A stretch of 64,000 nucleotides of DNA, taken from JAEVLT01 sp964484065. GTDB taxonomy: Bacteria; Bacillota; Bacilli; Bacillales; Cytobacillaceae. The translations under genes and the position numbers were made by a program. How positions within the stretch are numbered: the stretch's first letter is position 1; the number at the start of each line of letters is the position of its first letter. This document shows positions 32,881 to 41,000 of the stretch, in pieces. The notes below the pieces were generated by a model. That model made no database searches. It worked only from the letters and a program-made list of their open reading frames with translations, and was not told where the DNA came from. Where the stretch lies: positions 186,001 to 250,000 of the forward strand of contig CAZAEW010000002.1 in NCBI GenBank assembly GCA_964484065.1. Reading direction: 5' to 3'.

Positions 32881-34065
32881 ATGACTTCAGAAGTATTTCA
32901 ACGTATTTTTATAATTGTGATGGATTCAGTTGGAATTGGGGCGGCACCTGATGCAGATGCATTCGGAGATAAAGGTGCGGATACATTAGGACATATTGGG
33001 GAAAAAATGAATGGCCTACATATGCCAAATATGGGCAAATTGGGTTTAAGCAATATTCGAGAGATAAAAGGAATCGAGAAAGTAAAGAATCCAATGGCTG
33101 TTTATACGAAAATGATGGAAGCGTCAAACGGGAAGGACACGATGACAGGTCATTGGGAAATGATGGGATTGAATATTCAGACACCATTCCGTGTTTTTCC
33201 GGATGGGTTCCCAGATGAGTTAATAAATGAATTGGAAAAACGGACAAACAGAAAAATAATTGGCAATAAACCGGCAAGCGGAACGGAAATCCTTGATGAA
33301 CTTGGCGAGGAACATATGAAAACAGGGAACCTTATAGTCTATACATCCGCTGATTCTGTCTTGCAAATTGCGGCACACGAAGAAATTATCCCCCTTGAGG
33401 AGCTTTACCATATTTGTAAAATTGCCCGTGAATTAACGCTTGATGAAAAGTACATGGTCGGCAGAGTAATCGCAAGACCGTTTATTGGAGTGCCCGGCAG
33501 CTTCAAGCGTACAGCCAATCGCCATGATTATGCATTGAAGCCGTTTGGAAAAACGGTAATGAATGAATTAAAGGATGCTGGCTGCGAGGTCATTGCAATC
33601 GGAAAAATTAACGATATTTACGATGGAGAGGGTGTTACCAAGTCAATTCGCACTGTTTCGAATATGGATGGTATGGATAAATTGCTGCAAACGTTCGATG
33701 CTCCATTTTCTGGAATAAGTTTTGTGAATTTAGTTGACTTTGATGCACTTTATGGGCATCGGCGCAATCCGATTGGTTATGGAGAAGCATTGGAGGAATT
33801 TGACAGCCGTTTGACAGAAGTTTTTGCAAAAATGACAGAGGGAGATTTGCTGCTGATAACCGCAGACCACGGAAACGACCCTGTCCATCCAGGGACAGAT
33901 CATACCCGTGAATATGTCCCTTTGATCGCTTATTCAAAAAGAATGCAGTCAGGTAAGGAACTTCCGATCAGAAAGACGTTTGCCGATATAGGTGCGACAA
34001 TTGCCGAGAACTTCCATGTAAAGATGCCAAAGTATGGAGAAAGCTTTTTAAATGATTTGATCTAA
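32881..34065 (+). CDS. drm: Phosphopentomutase
   Basis: Interconverts (deoxy)ribose 1-phosphate and 5-phosphate in nucleoside salvage, 394 aa, alkaline-phosphatase superfamily, Mn2+-dependent. Metal and phosphorylation motifs are visible: VMDSVGIGAAPD at the start, KDTMTGHWEMMG (phospho-Thr), DFDALYGHRR, and the C-terminal TADHGNDP and GTDHTREYVP. The start ATG lies behind GGAGGAGG. First gene of the drm-pupG-pdp cluster. Confidence 0.96.
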   Translation: MTSEVFQRIFIIVMDSVGIGAAPDADAFGDKGADTLGHIGEKMNGLHMPNMGKLGLSNIREIKGIEKVKNPMAVYTKMMEASNGKDTMTGHWEMMGLNIQTPFRVFPDGFPDELINELEKRTNRKIIGNKPASGTEILDELGEEHMKTGNLIVYTSADSVLQIAAHEEIIPLEELYHICKIARELTLDEKYMVGRVIARPFIGVPGSFKRTANRHDYALKPFGKTVMNELKDAGCEVIAIGKINDIYDGEGVTKSIRTVSNMDGMDKLLQTFDAPFSGISFVNLVDFDALYGHRRNPIGYGEALEEFDSRLTEVFAKMTEGDLLLITADHGNDPVHPGTDHTREYVPLIAYSKRMQSGKELPIRKTFADIGATIAENFHVKMPKYGESFLNDLI

Positions 34066-34103
34066 AACTTGGTGCTGTGTAAGCAGATGAAGGGGGAAGT
34101 AAA

Positions 34104-34925
34104 ATGGACTTTGAAAAAATCATGAGTGCGGTTCGTTTTTTGAACGGCAAATACAATTATAATCCTAAAATAGGCCTGATCCTCGGGTCAGGACTGGGGA
34201 TTTTAGCAGATGAAATCGCCTCTCCGATAAAAATACCATATGGTGAAATTCCCTATTTTCCGGTTTCAACGGTCGAGGGTCATGCCGGTCAGCTTGTCTT
34301 AGGAAAATTGAACGGCATTGAAGTAGTAGCTATGCAGGGCCGGTTTCACTATTACGAAGGCTACAGCTTTGATCAAGTCACTTTTCCAGTGCGGGTTATG
34401 AAAGCGATGGGAGTGGAAACACTGATCGTTACGAACGCTGCCGGCGGAATTAACGAAAAATTTTCGCCGGGAGATTTAATGCTGATAACGGATCACATTA
34501 ATAACATGGGATCAAACCCATTAATCGGTCCCAATGATCCCCGCCTTGGCGTCCGTTTTCCAGATATGTCAAATGCATATTCAAAAGAACTTCGGGATAT
34601 CGCTAAGAGAGTCGCACTTCAAATAAAGCTTGATCTAAAAGAAGGAGTTTATGTAGGAAATACCGGCCCTTCCTATGAAACACCTGCGGAAATAAGAATG
34701 CTGAGATCAATGGGAGGGGATGCAGTTGGAATGTCAACTGTTCCAGAAGTGATCGCTGCATGCCACAGCCGTTTAAATGTACTTGGCATCTCCTGTATTT
34801 CAAACATGGCTGCCGGTATTCTTGATCAGCCATTAAACCATGAGGAAGTCATCGAAACAACAGAGCGTGTAAAAGCTAACTTTTTGTTGTATGTGAAGGA
34901 ATTAATCAAGGCAATATCAGAATAG
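34104..34925 (+). CDS. pupG: Purine nucleoside phosphorylase (guanosine/inosine type)
   Basis: Trimeric-type phosphorylase that splits inosine, guanosine and their deoxy forms, 273 aa. It has the phosphate-binding start GLILGSGLG, followed by the HxGxxVxG-like VEGHAGQLVLG and QGRFHYYEGY. ITNAAGGIN-type VTNAAGG and the purine-pocket segment GNTGPSYETPAEIR, given here as GPSYETPAE, complete it. The ATG is 39 bases after drm, behind GGGGGAAG. Expected to act in the same transcript. Confidence 0.94.
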   Translation: MDFEKIMSAVRFLNGKYNYNPKIGLILGSGLGILADEIASPIKIPYGEIPYFPVSTVEGHAGQLVLGKLNGIEVVAMQGRFHYYEGYSFDQVTFPVRVMKAMGVETLIVTNAAGGINEKFSPGDLMLITDHINNMGSNPLIGPNDPRLGVRFPDMSNAYSKELRDIAKRVALQIKLDLKEGVYVGNTGPSYETPAEIRMLRSMGGDAVGMSTVPEVIAACHSRLNVLGISCISNMAAGILDQPLNHEEVIETTERVKANFLLYVKELIKAISE

Positions 34926-34943
34926 CAGGAGGGGGGATTATTG

Positions 34944-36248
34944 ATGAGAATGGTCGATTTGATTCAAAAAAAACGGGATGGGGGAGAATTCACCGCTGAA
35001 GAAATCAATTTTATCATCAAAGGATATACGGAAGGCACTATCCCGGATTATCAAATGAGTGCTTTAACAATGGCCATCTACTTTAAAGGAATGACCCAGC
35101 AGGAAAGGGCAGACCTGACAATGGCTATGGTCCATTCAGGTGATCAAATTGATTTATCAAAAATTGACGGGATTAAAGTTGACAAACATTCAACCGGCGG
35201 AGTCGGAGATACGACTACATTGGTTTTAGGACCGCTGGTTGCCGCGGTCGGGGTGCCGGTTGCAAAAATGTCTGGCCGCGGCCTTGGCCATACCGGTGGA
35301 ACGATTGACAAATTAGAGTCAGTCACAGGTTTTCATGTTGAAATTGAAAATAATGAATTTATTGAACTCGTCAATAAAAACAAGATTGCCGTTATTGGGC
35401 AAAGCGGCAATCTGACACCTGCAGATAAAAAACTTTATGCCTTAAGAGATGTCACAGCAACGGTAGATAGTATTCCTTTAATTTCCAGCTCTATCATGAG
35501 CAAGAAAATTGCTGCAGGTGCCGACCGGATTGTGCTTGATGTTAAAACGGGCGCCGGAGCATTCATGAAAACGCTCGAAGATGCCCGCGACTTGGCAAAA
35601 GCGATGGTTCAAATCGGCAATAGTGTCGGCAGAAAGACAATGGCTGTCATTTCCGATATGAGTCAGCCGCTTGGTTTTGCTGTTGGCAATGCCCTTGAAG
35701 TAAAAGAAGCGATTGATACATTAAAGGGGGAAGGACCTGCTGATTTGACAGAGCTGTGTTTAACACTTGGAAGCCACATGGTCTTTCTTGCTGAAAAAGC
35801 AGATTCCCTTGCAAATGCCAGGAAGCTACTGGAACAGGCTATCCAAAATGGAACGGCACTGAAAAAGTTTAAGTCTTTTTTGGACTCACAGGGAGGTGAC
35901 GCCTCCATTGTTGATGACCCTGAAAAGCTTCCTAAAGCAAAGTACATAATTGAACTGGAAGCAAAAGAAGCTGGTTTTGTCTCGGAAATCATTGCAGATG
36001 AAATAGGGACGGCTGCCATGCTTTTAGGGGCGGGAAGGGCAACTAAGGAATCAGAAATTGACTTGGCCGTAGGGCTTGTTTTACGAAAAAAAATCGGTGA
36101 CCGGGTTGAAAAGGGGGAATCCCTGGTAACTATTCACAGTAATTTTACGGAGATTGAGGATGTAATGGAAAGGCTGTTTAATAATATCAAAATCTCTGCG
36201 GCAAAAGTAGAACCCCCAACTCTTATCTATGAAGCCATAACTCAATAA
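34944..36248 (+). CDS. pdp: Pyrimidine-nucleoside phosphorylase
   Basis: Phosphorylase for uridine and thymidine, 434 aa, homodimer. The N-terminal helical domain includes the phosphate-binding DKHSTGGVGDTTT, then KMSGRGLGHTGGTIDKLE. The alpha/beta domain has the signature SSSIMSKKIAAGADRIVLDVKTGAGAF, shown here as SKKIAAGAD and VKTGAGAFMK. The ATG at 34944 follows AGGAGGGGGG; a TTG at 34941 is less likely. Third gene of the nucleoside catabolism operon, and followed by a terminator. Confidence 0.95.
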   Translation: MRMVDLIQKKRDGGEFTAEEINFIIKGYTEGTIPDYQMSALTMAIYFKGMTQQERADLTMAMVHSGDQIDLSKIDGIKVDKHSTGGVGDTTTLVLGPLVAAVGVPVAKMSGRGLGHTGGTIDKLESVTGFHVEIENNEFIELVNKNKIAVIGQSGNLTPADKKLYALRDVTATVDSIPLISSSIMSKKIAAGADRIVLDVKTGAGAFMKTLEDARDLAKAMVQIGNSVGRKTMAVISDMSQPLGFAVGNALEVKEAIDTLKGEGPADLTELCLTLGSHMVFLAEKADSLANARKLLEQAIQNGTALKKFKSFLDSQGGDASIVDDPEKLPKAKYIIELEAKEAGFVSEIIADEIGTAAMLLGAGRATKESEIDLAVGLVLRKKIGDRVEKGESLVTIHSNFTEIEDVMERLFNNIKISAAKVEPPTLIYEAITQ

Positions 36249-36261
36249 AAAATAAAGATCC

Positions 36262-36300
36262 AATAGTCCGAGAAATTTTTCCGGACTATTTTTTATTTTG
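36262..36300 (+). terminator. Terminator after pdp
   Basis: Nine-base stem (36262-36270 with 36282-36290) followed by TTTTTATTTTG. Confidence 0.88.
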
Positions 36301-36315
36301 TTATAGGAAATTATT

Positions 36316-36344
36316 GTATAAAAGTGTTCTTTTTGGAAAAAATG
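36316..36344 (+). promoter_or_regulatory. Candidate SigF promoter of dacF
   Basis: GTATA (36316-36320) and GGAAAAAATG (36335-36344). The -10 fits GGNRANAHTR fully. The 14-base spacer is one or two shorter than usual. dacF is a known SigF gene in B. subtilis. Confidence 0.5.
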
Positions 36345-36373
36345 GAGGTTATAAAGAATGGAGGGTTATGTGA

Positions 36374-37543
36374 ATGAAACGACTGGTAACGATATTAATA
36401 CTGCCTTGTATACTTTTATCTTTCTTGACTCCATCCGCTTTTGCGGCAGAAAAAAAGAACACAGACCTTGTCAGCAATGTAAACTCGGCCATTTTAATGG
36501 AACGTGATACAGGCAAAGTCTTGTATGAGAAAAACAGCAAAGAAGAACTTCCGCCTGCAAGTATGACCAAAATTATGACGATGCTTCTGATTATGGAAGC
36601 AATCGATCAAGGAAAGCTCAAATGGAATGAAAAAATCAGAACGAGTGAATATGCAGCATCAATGGGCGGTTCACAAATCTTTTTAGAGCCTGGCGAAGAA
36701 ATGACAACAAAAGAAATGATGCGAGGAATCGCAATTGGTTCTGGAAACGATGCTGCTGTTGCGATGGCGGAAAGAATTGCCGGTTCTGAAGATGCTTTCG
36801 TTGAAAAGATGAATGAAAAAGCAAAGGAATTAGGATTAAAACATACTCATTTTAAAAACACAACAGGTCTGCCGGTCGACGGTCATTATAGCACAGCATA
36901 TGATATGGCAATCATGGCAAAGGAACTACTTAAATATGAGGACATTACAAAATATACAGGAATGTATGAAGCCTATTTACGGGAAAATACGGATAAAAAG
37001 TTTTGGCTTGTCAATACAAATAAACTCGTTCGTTTTTATCCGGGGGTTGATGGGCTGAAGACAGGATTCACCTCTGAGGCGAAATATTGTTTGACCGCAA
37101 CAGCGCAAAAGAATGGGATGCGTGTTATTGCTGTCGTGTTCGGAGCACCAACATCAAAAGACCGGAATGCTCAAGTAACGAAAATGTTAGACTATGCATT
37201 CAGCCAATATGAGACACACCCAATGTTTAAACGCCATCAGCCAGTTGGTAAAGCGCGGATTAGCAAAGGAAAGGAAAAAACCGTTACTGCTTTAACAAGT
37301 GAACGTCTGTCTTTATTAACGAGAAAAGGCGAAAAGACAGCCGGAGTTGAACAAAAAGTCATTTTACAGAAGCATTTAAATGCACCAGTGCACAAAGGTG
37401 ACAAGATTGGAACACTTAAATTAATTAAAGACGGCAAAGTGGTGCTAGAAAGTCCGCTTGTTGCGGGAACTGATGTTGCTGAAGCAGGATGGTGGGCACT
37501 GTACAAACGTGCCTTTGGTATGTTTACAAAGGCGGGAGAATAA
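36374..37543 (+). CDS. dacF: D-alanyl-D-alanine carboxypeptidase DacF
   Basis: Sporulation-specific penicillin-binding protein that trims cortex peptidoglycan peptides from the forespore side, 389 aa. A signal peptide is cleaved near AFA-A at residue 24-25. The active-site Ser63-x-x-Lys66 is in PASMTKIM, SxN in GSGNDAA and KTG in GLKTGFT. A C-terminal beta domain is followed by an amphipathic anchoring helix (AGWWALYKRAFGMF). The ATG lies 8 bases after GGAGGG. It precedes the spoIIA operon as in B. subtilis. Confidence 0.95.
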   Translation: MKRLVTILILPCILLSFLTPSAFAAEKKNTDLVSNVNSAILMERDTGKVLYEKNSKEELPPASMTKIMTMLLIMEAIDQGKLKWNEKIRTSEYAASMGGSQIFLEPGEEMTTKEMMRGIAIGSGNDAAVAMAERIAGSEDAFVEKMNEKAKELGLKHTHFKNTTGLPVDGHYSTAYDMAIMAKELLKYEDITKYTGMYEAYLRENTDKKFWLVNTNKLVRFYPGVDGLKTGFTSEAKYCLTATAQKNGMRVIAVVFGAPTSKDRNAQVTKMLDYAFSQYETHPMFKRHQPVGKARISKGKEKTVTALTSERLSLLTRKGEKTAGVEQKVILQKHLNAPVHKGDKIGTLKLIKDGKVVLESPLVAGTDVAEAGWWALYKRAFGMFTKAGE

Positions 37544-37629
37544 CATTCTTGGAATGGGGAACGGACAGGTGTCGAAATGTTAACGTCACCAACTATTTTT
37601 AGCGAATCATAACTAGTTTTGTCTCTGGA

Positions 37630-37659
37630 GAAGGAGATTGGATAAGATTTACCGAATTG
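37630..37659 (+). promoter_or_regulatory. Candidate SigH promoter of the spoIIA operon
   Basis: -35 GAAGGAGAT (37630-37638), 12 bases, -10 ACCGAATTG (37651-37659). Each half has one mismatch to RNAGGAWWW and RNNGAATWW. spoIIA is SigH-driven in B. subtilis. Confidence 0.65.
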
Positions 37660-37692
37660 ACTCACTATACCAGAATAAGGAGGCCGGGGATA

Positions 37693-38043
37693 GTGAGTCT
37701 TGACATAAAAATGGAAATCAAACATAACATTTTATGCATTCGTTTAAAGGGCGAATTGGATCACCATACAGCAGATGAACTTCGCGAAAAAGCAGCTAAG
37801 GTGATCGAAACCAAAGAGATTCACCATATTGTTTTGAATTTAGAACAACTCACTTTTATGGACAGCTCGGGAATAGGAGTTATTCTTGGCAGATATAAGC
37901 AGATTAAGCAGGTACATGGCGAAATGATTGTCTGTGCCATCTCCCCAGCCATTCAAAGATTATTCGATATGTCGGGATTATTTAAAATCATTCGATTGGA
38001 GCCGACGGAAGAATTTGCTTTGCAAAGATTGGGGGTTGCATAA
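37693..38043 (+). CDS. spoIIAA: Anti-sigma F factor antagonist SpoIIAA
   Basis: STAS-domain partner-switch protein, 116 aa. When unphosphorylated it displaces SigF from SpoIIAB. The regulatory Ser58 lies in FMDSSGIGV, and HHIVLNLEQL and FDMSGLFKIIRL frame the fold. The GTG at 37693 lies 9 bases after AAGGAGG and matches the B. subtilis N-terminus. An ORF opening at 37657 overlaps the promoter -10. Two bases separate it from spoIIAB. Confidence 0.97.
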   Translation: MSLDIKMEIKHNILCIRLKGELDHHTADELREKAAKVIETKEIHHIVLNLEQLTFMDSSGIGVILGRYKQIKQVHGEMIVCAISPAIQRLFDMSGLFKIIRLEPTEEFALQRLGVA

Positions 38044-38045
38044 AG

Positions 38046-38486
38046 ATGAAAAATGTAATGAACTTGCAATTTAGTGCAATAAGCCAAAATGAATCATTCG
38101 CCCGTGTGGCTGTAGCTGCTTTTATCGCCCAGCTTGATCCGACAATGGACGAATTGACAGAAATAAAAACAGTTGTTTCAGAAGCGGTTACAAATTCAAT
38201 CATTCATGGTTATGACAATGATCCAAATGGAATCGTTTATATAAATGTAACGATTGAGGATCATATTGCGGAGATAACGATTAAGGATGTTGGGATAGGC
38301 ATTAAAAATGTGGAAGAAGCTCGTCAGCCATTATTTACAACAAAGCCGGAGCTGGAACGTTCCGGAATGGGATTTACAATCATGGAAAATTTCATGGATG
38401 AAGTTGAGGTTTCCACGCAGCCGGGTAAAGGAACCAAGGTCAAATTAAGAAAGCACTTATCAAAGAGCAAATTGCTGTGCAATTAA
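38046..38486 (+). CDS. spoIIAB: Anti-sigma F factor / SpoIIAA kinase SpoIIAB
   Basis: GHKL-fold serine kinase, 146 aa. It holds SigF inactive with ATP and phosphorylates SpoIIAA on Ser58. The N box is EAVTNSIIHGYDN, the G1 box DVGIGI and the G2 box RSGMGFTIM. It lies between spoIIAA and sigF in one operon; the start is an ATG directly after the spoIIAA stop. Confidence 0.97.
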   Translation: MKNVMNLQFSAISQNESFARVAVAAFIAQLDPTMDELTEIKTVVSEAVTNSIIHGYDNDPNGIVYINVTIEDHIAEITIKDVGIGIKNVEEARQPLFTTKPELERSGMGFTIMENFMDEVEVSTQPGKGTKVKLRKHLSKSKLLCN

Positions 38487-38498
38487 GGAGACTTGCCT

Positions 38499-39257
38499 AT
38501 GGATGTGGAGGTCAAAAACGAAAAAAGTCAAACCTATTTAAAAGATCATGAAGTAAAAGAACTCATAAAAAAAAGCCAAGAGGGCGACCAAGAAGCAAGG
38601 GACGTTATTGTCGAAAAAAATATGCGTCTTGTTTGGTCCGTTGTCCAACGCTTTCTTAACAGAGGATATGATCCCGACGACCTTTTTCAAATTGGATGCA
38701 TTGGTTTGTTAAAATCGGTAGACAAGTTTGACCTATCTTATGACGTTAAATTTTCAACATATGCCGTTCCAATGATTATTGGTGAAATCCAACGGTTTAT
38801 TCGCGACGACGGAACAGTAAAGGTCAGCCGCTCTTTGAAAGAGATGGGAAACAGAATAAGAAAGGCAAAAGACGAATTATCGAAAAACTTAGGAAGAATT
38901 CCTACTATTAATGAAATATCAGCCTATCTTCAAATTTCTCCTGAAGATGTCATTTTGGCACAAGAAGCAAGCAGGACGCCTTCATCGATTCACGAAACCG
39001 TTTATGAAAATGATGGCGACCCCATTACCTTATTAGACCAGATTGATGATGGAAATGAAGGGAAATGGTTCGATAAACTTGCTTTGAAGGAAGCCATCCT
39101 TGAATTAGAAGAACGGGAGAGGCTGATTGTTTACCTACGCTATTATAAAGATCAGACCCAATCGGAAGTTGCCGTGAGACTTGGAATTTCTCAGGTACAA
39201 GTGTCAAGATTGGAAAAAAAAATATTACAGCAGATGAAAGATCGTATGGATCAATGA
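38499..39257 (+). CDS. sigF: RNA polymerase sporulation sigma factor SigF
   Basis: First forespore-specific sigma factor, 252 aa. Region 2 includes MRLVWSVVQRF, DLFQIGCIGLLK and the -10 recognition helix with TYAVPMIIGEIQRFIRD, shown here in part as IIGEIQRF. Region 3 starts KVSRSLKEMG. Region 4.2 is the helix-turn-helix SEVAVRLGISQVQVSRLEKK. The ATG at 38499 lies 8 bases after AAGGAG; a TTG at 38493 is the alternative. It is the last gene of the spoIIA operon and is followed by a terminator. Confidence 0.97.
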   Translation: MDVEVKNEKSQTYLKDHEVKELIKKSQEGDQEARDVIVEKNMRLVWSVVQRFLNRGYDPDDLFQIGCIGLLKSVDKFDLSYDVKFSTYAVPMIIGEIQRFIRDDGTVKVSRSLKEMGNRIRKAKDELSKNLGRIPTINEISAYLQISPEDVILAQEASRTPSSIHETVYENDGDPITLLDQIDDGNEGKWFDKLALKEAILELEERERLIVYLRYYKDQTQSEVAVRLGISQVQVSRLEKKILQQMKDRMDQ

Positions 39258-39282
39258 ATCCATACGGTCTTTTATTTTTTTG
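39240..39282 (+). terminator. Terminator overlapping the end of sigF
   Basis: Eleven-base stem (39241-39251 with 39259-39269, one G-T pair) that includes the stop codon, followed by TTTTATTTTTTTG. It separates spoIIA from spoVA transcription. Confidence 0.85.
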
Positions 39283-39290
39283 TTGTCAAT

Positions 39291-39320
39291 TCATAATAAC
39301 CCCACTTATTATCCATACTA
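39291..39320 (+). promoter_or_regulatory. Candidate SigG promoter of the spoVA operon
   Basis: -35 TCATA (39291-39295, one mismatch to GYATR), 18 bases, -10 CATACTA (39314-39320, full match to CATWHTA). The expected transcript start near 39327 rules out an ORF start at 39280. Confidence 0.7.
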
Positions 39321-39357
39321 CATTTACGAGGAAATCCATGTTTGGGAAGTGAGTGTT

Positions 39358-39978
39358 TTGGAAAATACCATTTACATTCGCATGCGAAATCGTGTTCAAG
39401 CACGCCTGCACGAAAAAATTCAATTAGATGCGGTTGCGCAAATTATTGCACCAGAGTCAATCTTGCCAAGCTTGCAAAAGCTGGTTATTCACGAAGTAAC
39501 TGAAAAAGATAAAAGTATCGTGGTAATCGATGTAATGAAGGTGATTAATCAAATTTCTCAACATTCAACCTCCGCAGATATTCAAACGATTGGCCCGGCA
39601 CAGACAATTATTGAAGTAGTCTTAAAGGAAAAAGGAGTGAAGCTGCCTTTTTTTATTCTCATATGGTTTCTGTTATTTTTCGGGTCTGCGATGGCAATTA
39701 TGAACTTTCATGATGATGTTAGTATGAAGAGTGTTCAGGAAAAAATTTACACGGTGATTACCGGAATGAAAAAACCGAAACCGCTCCTTTTTCAAATTCC
39801 TTATTCTATCGGATTAGGGCTTGGGATGATTTTGTTTTTTAATCATGTATTTCAAAAGCGAATCAATGAGGAGCCAAGCCCGTTAGAAGTTGAGATGTTT
39901 AATTATCAACAGGATTTAGATAATTATGTGATAATCCATGAAAACAAAGAGAGTATGAAGAGGCTCGATGATCATTAA
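39358..39978 (+). CDS. spoVAA: Stage V sporulation protein AA
   Basis: Inner-membrane protein of the SpoVA dipicolinic-acid channel system of spores. The TTG start at 39358 gives 206 aa, the length of the B. subtilis protein, and follows GGGAAG. The N-terminal half is a soluble domain (about residues 1-95). Two hydrophobic segments (about 98-118 and 148-168) follow, with a charged tail. An open frame from 39280 overlaps the SigG promoter and is rejected. Its end overlaps spoVAB by 11 bases. Confidence 0.88.
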   Translation: MENTIYIRMRNRVQARLHEKIQLDAVAQIIAPESILPSLQKLVIHEVTEKDKSIVVIDVMKVINQISQHSTSADIQTIGPAQTIIEVVLKEKGVKLPFFILIWFLLFFGSAMAIMNFHDDVSMKSVQEKIYTVITGMKKPKPLLFQIPYSIGLGLGMILFFNHVFQKRINEEPSPLEVEMFNYQQDLDNYVIIHENKESMKRLDDH

Positions 39979-40390
39979 AATTCCTGCAGTAATATTTATC
40001 GGCTTTGCCAGCGGACTTGCTGTTGGTTCTGGTTTTGTAGCGTTTCTCTCGGTTCTTGGCATCATTCCAAGACTGACGCAGCTATCGAAAACCATGAGCA
40101 AAATTCATTCATACGAATGGGCCGTTGTAACCGGTGCTGTCATCGGTGTAATTGGCAGTTTGCGGGACCCGGTACTGGGCCTATCAGAATATTTTTTAAT
40201 TCCTCTTGGTTTAACAGGCGGGATATTCATCGGAATGGTTGCAGCTGCATTAACAGAAGTATTAAATGTCCTTCCCATTTTGGCAAAACGGGTTGGGATA
40301 GACAGGAAAATCCTTCCGCTTCTAATGGCACTTGTTTTAGGGAAAATTTTCGGATCACTATTTCAATGGGTCTATTTTATTCATCAATAA
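39968..40390 (+). CDS. spoVAB: Stage V sporulation protein AB
   Basis: Small integral membrane protein, 140 aa, of the SpoVA system. Four or five hydrophobic segments cover most of the chain, with the conserved FASGLAVGSGFVAFLSVLGIIPRL region at the start, shown here as GLAVGSGFVAFL. Its role within the channel is not defined. It is followed after 31 bases by spoVAEA; in B. subtilis spoVAC, spoVAD and spoVAEb lie in between. Confidence 0.92.
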   Translation: MIIKIPAVIFIGFASGLAVGSGFVAFLSVLGIIPRLTQLSKTMSKIHSYEWAVVTGAVIGVIGSLRDPVLGLSEYFLIPLGLTGGIFIGMVAAALTEVLNVLPILAKRVGIDRKILPLLMALVLGKIFGSLFQWVYFIHQ

Positions 40391-40421
40391 TGAAAACTTC
40401 GCCGTGAAAGGACATCAAAGT

Positions 40422-41000
40422 ATGAGTAATCGCAGGCGTGTTATCTTAATTACCGATGGTGATGATTATGCAAGACGCTCTGTCGAAATTGTTGCAAAAC
40501 AAATAGGAGGAAGATGTATTTCGATGTCACATGGAAATCCATCAAATTTAACAGGTCCTCAATTGGTGTCTCTAATAAAAAAGGCTTCGTATGATCCGGT
40601 TTTAGTCATGTTTGATGACAGCGGTTTAATGGGTGAGGGGATAGGTGAAAAGACTTTAAAATATGTGGCGCAGCACCACGAAATCGAAGTGCTTGGAATC
40701 ATTGCGGTAGCATCCAATACCAACCAGGCTGAATGGACAAGAGTGGATGTCTGTATTGATCGAGATGGAGAATTAACTCCGTATGGAGTAGACAAATTCG
40801 GGATTCCTGAAATGGAAATCGGCAGAATGAACGGCGATACGGTTTATTGTCTTGATGAACTTGATGTCCCTATTGTGGTTGGAATAGGAGATATTGGAAA
40901 GATGTCGAAGCGGGATCATTATGACAAGGGGGCGCCAATCACAAAAAAAGCAGTTGAACTCATTCTTGAAAGGAGCGGTTTTTATGACCGTGAATACTGA
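40422..41000 (+). CDS. spoVAEA: Stage V sporulation protein AE, soluble form (SpoVAEa)
   Basis: Hydrophilic 192-residue protein matching SpoVAEa of the SpoVA operon. Conserved stretches are RRVILITDGDDYA, GRCISMSHGNPS, DPVLVMFDDSG, EVLGIIAVASNT, DGELTPYGVDK and VVGIGDIGKM. It is not the membrane protein SpoVAEb. The ATG at 40422 lies 8 bases after AAAGGA; a GTG at 40404 overlaps the site. Its function in the spore is unknown. The last 17 bases overlap spoVAF. Confidence 0.92.
   Translation: MSNRRRVILITDGDDYARRSVEIVAKQIGGRCISMSHGNPSNLTGPQLVSLIKKASYDPVLVMFDDSGLMGEGIGEKTLKYVAQHHEIEVLGIIAVASNTNQAEWTRVDVCIDRDGELTPYGVDKFGIPEMEIGRMNGDTVYCLDELDVPIVVGIGDIGKMSKRDHYDKGAPITKKAVELILERSGFYDREY

Noticed and set aside
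37237..37725. Open frame of 162 codons on the minus strand at the dacF end and spoIIAA start
   Set aside because: It crosses dacF, the spoIIA promoter and the spoIIAA start in antisense, and has no ribosome site.
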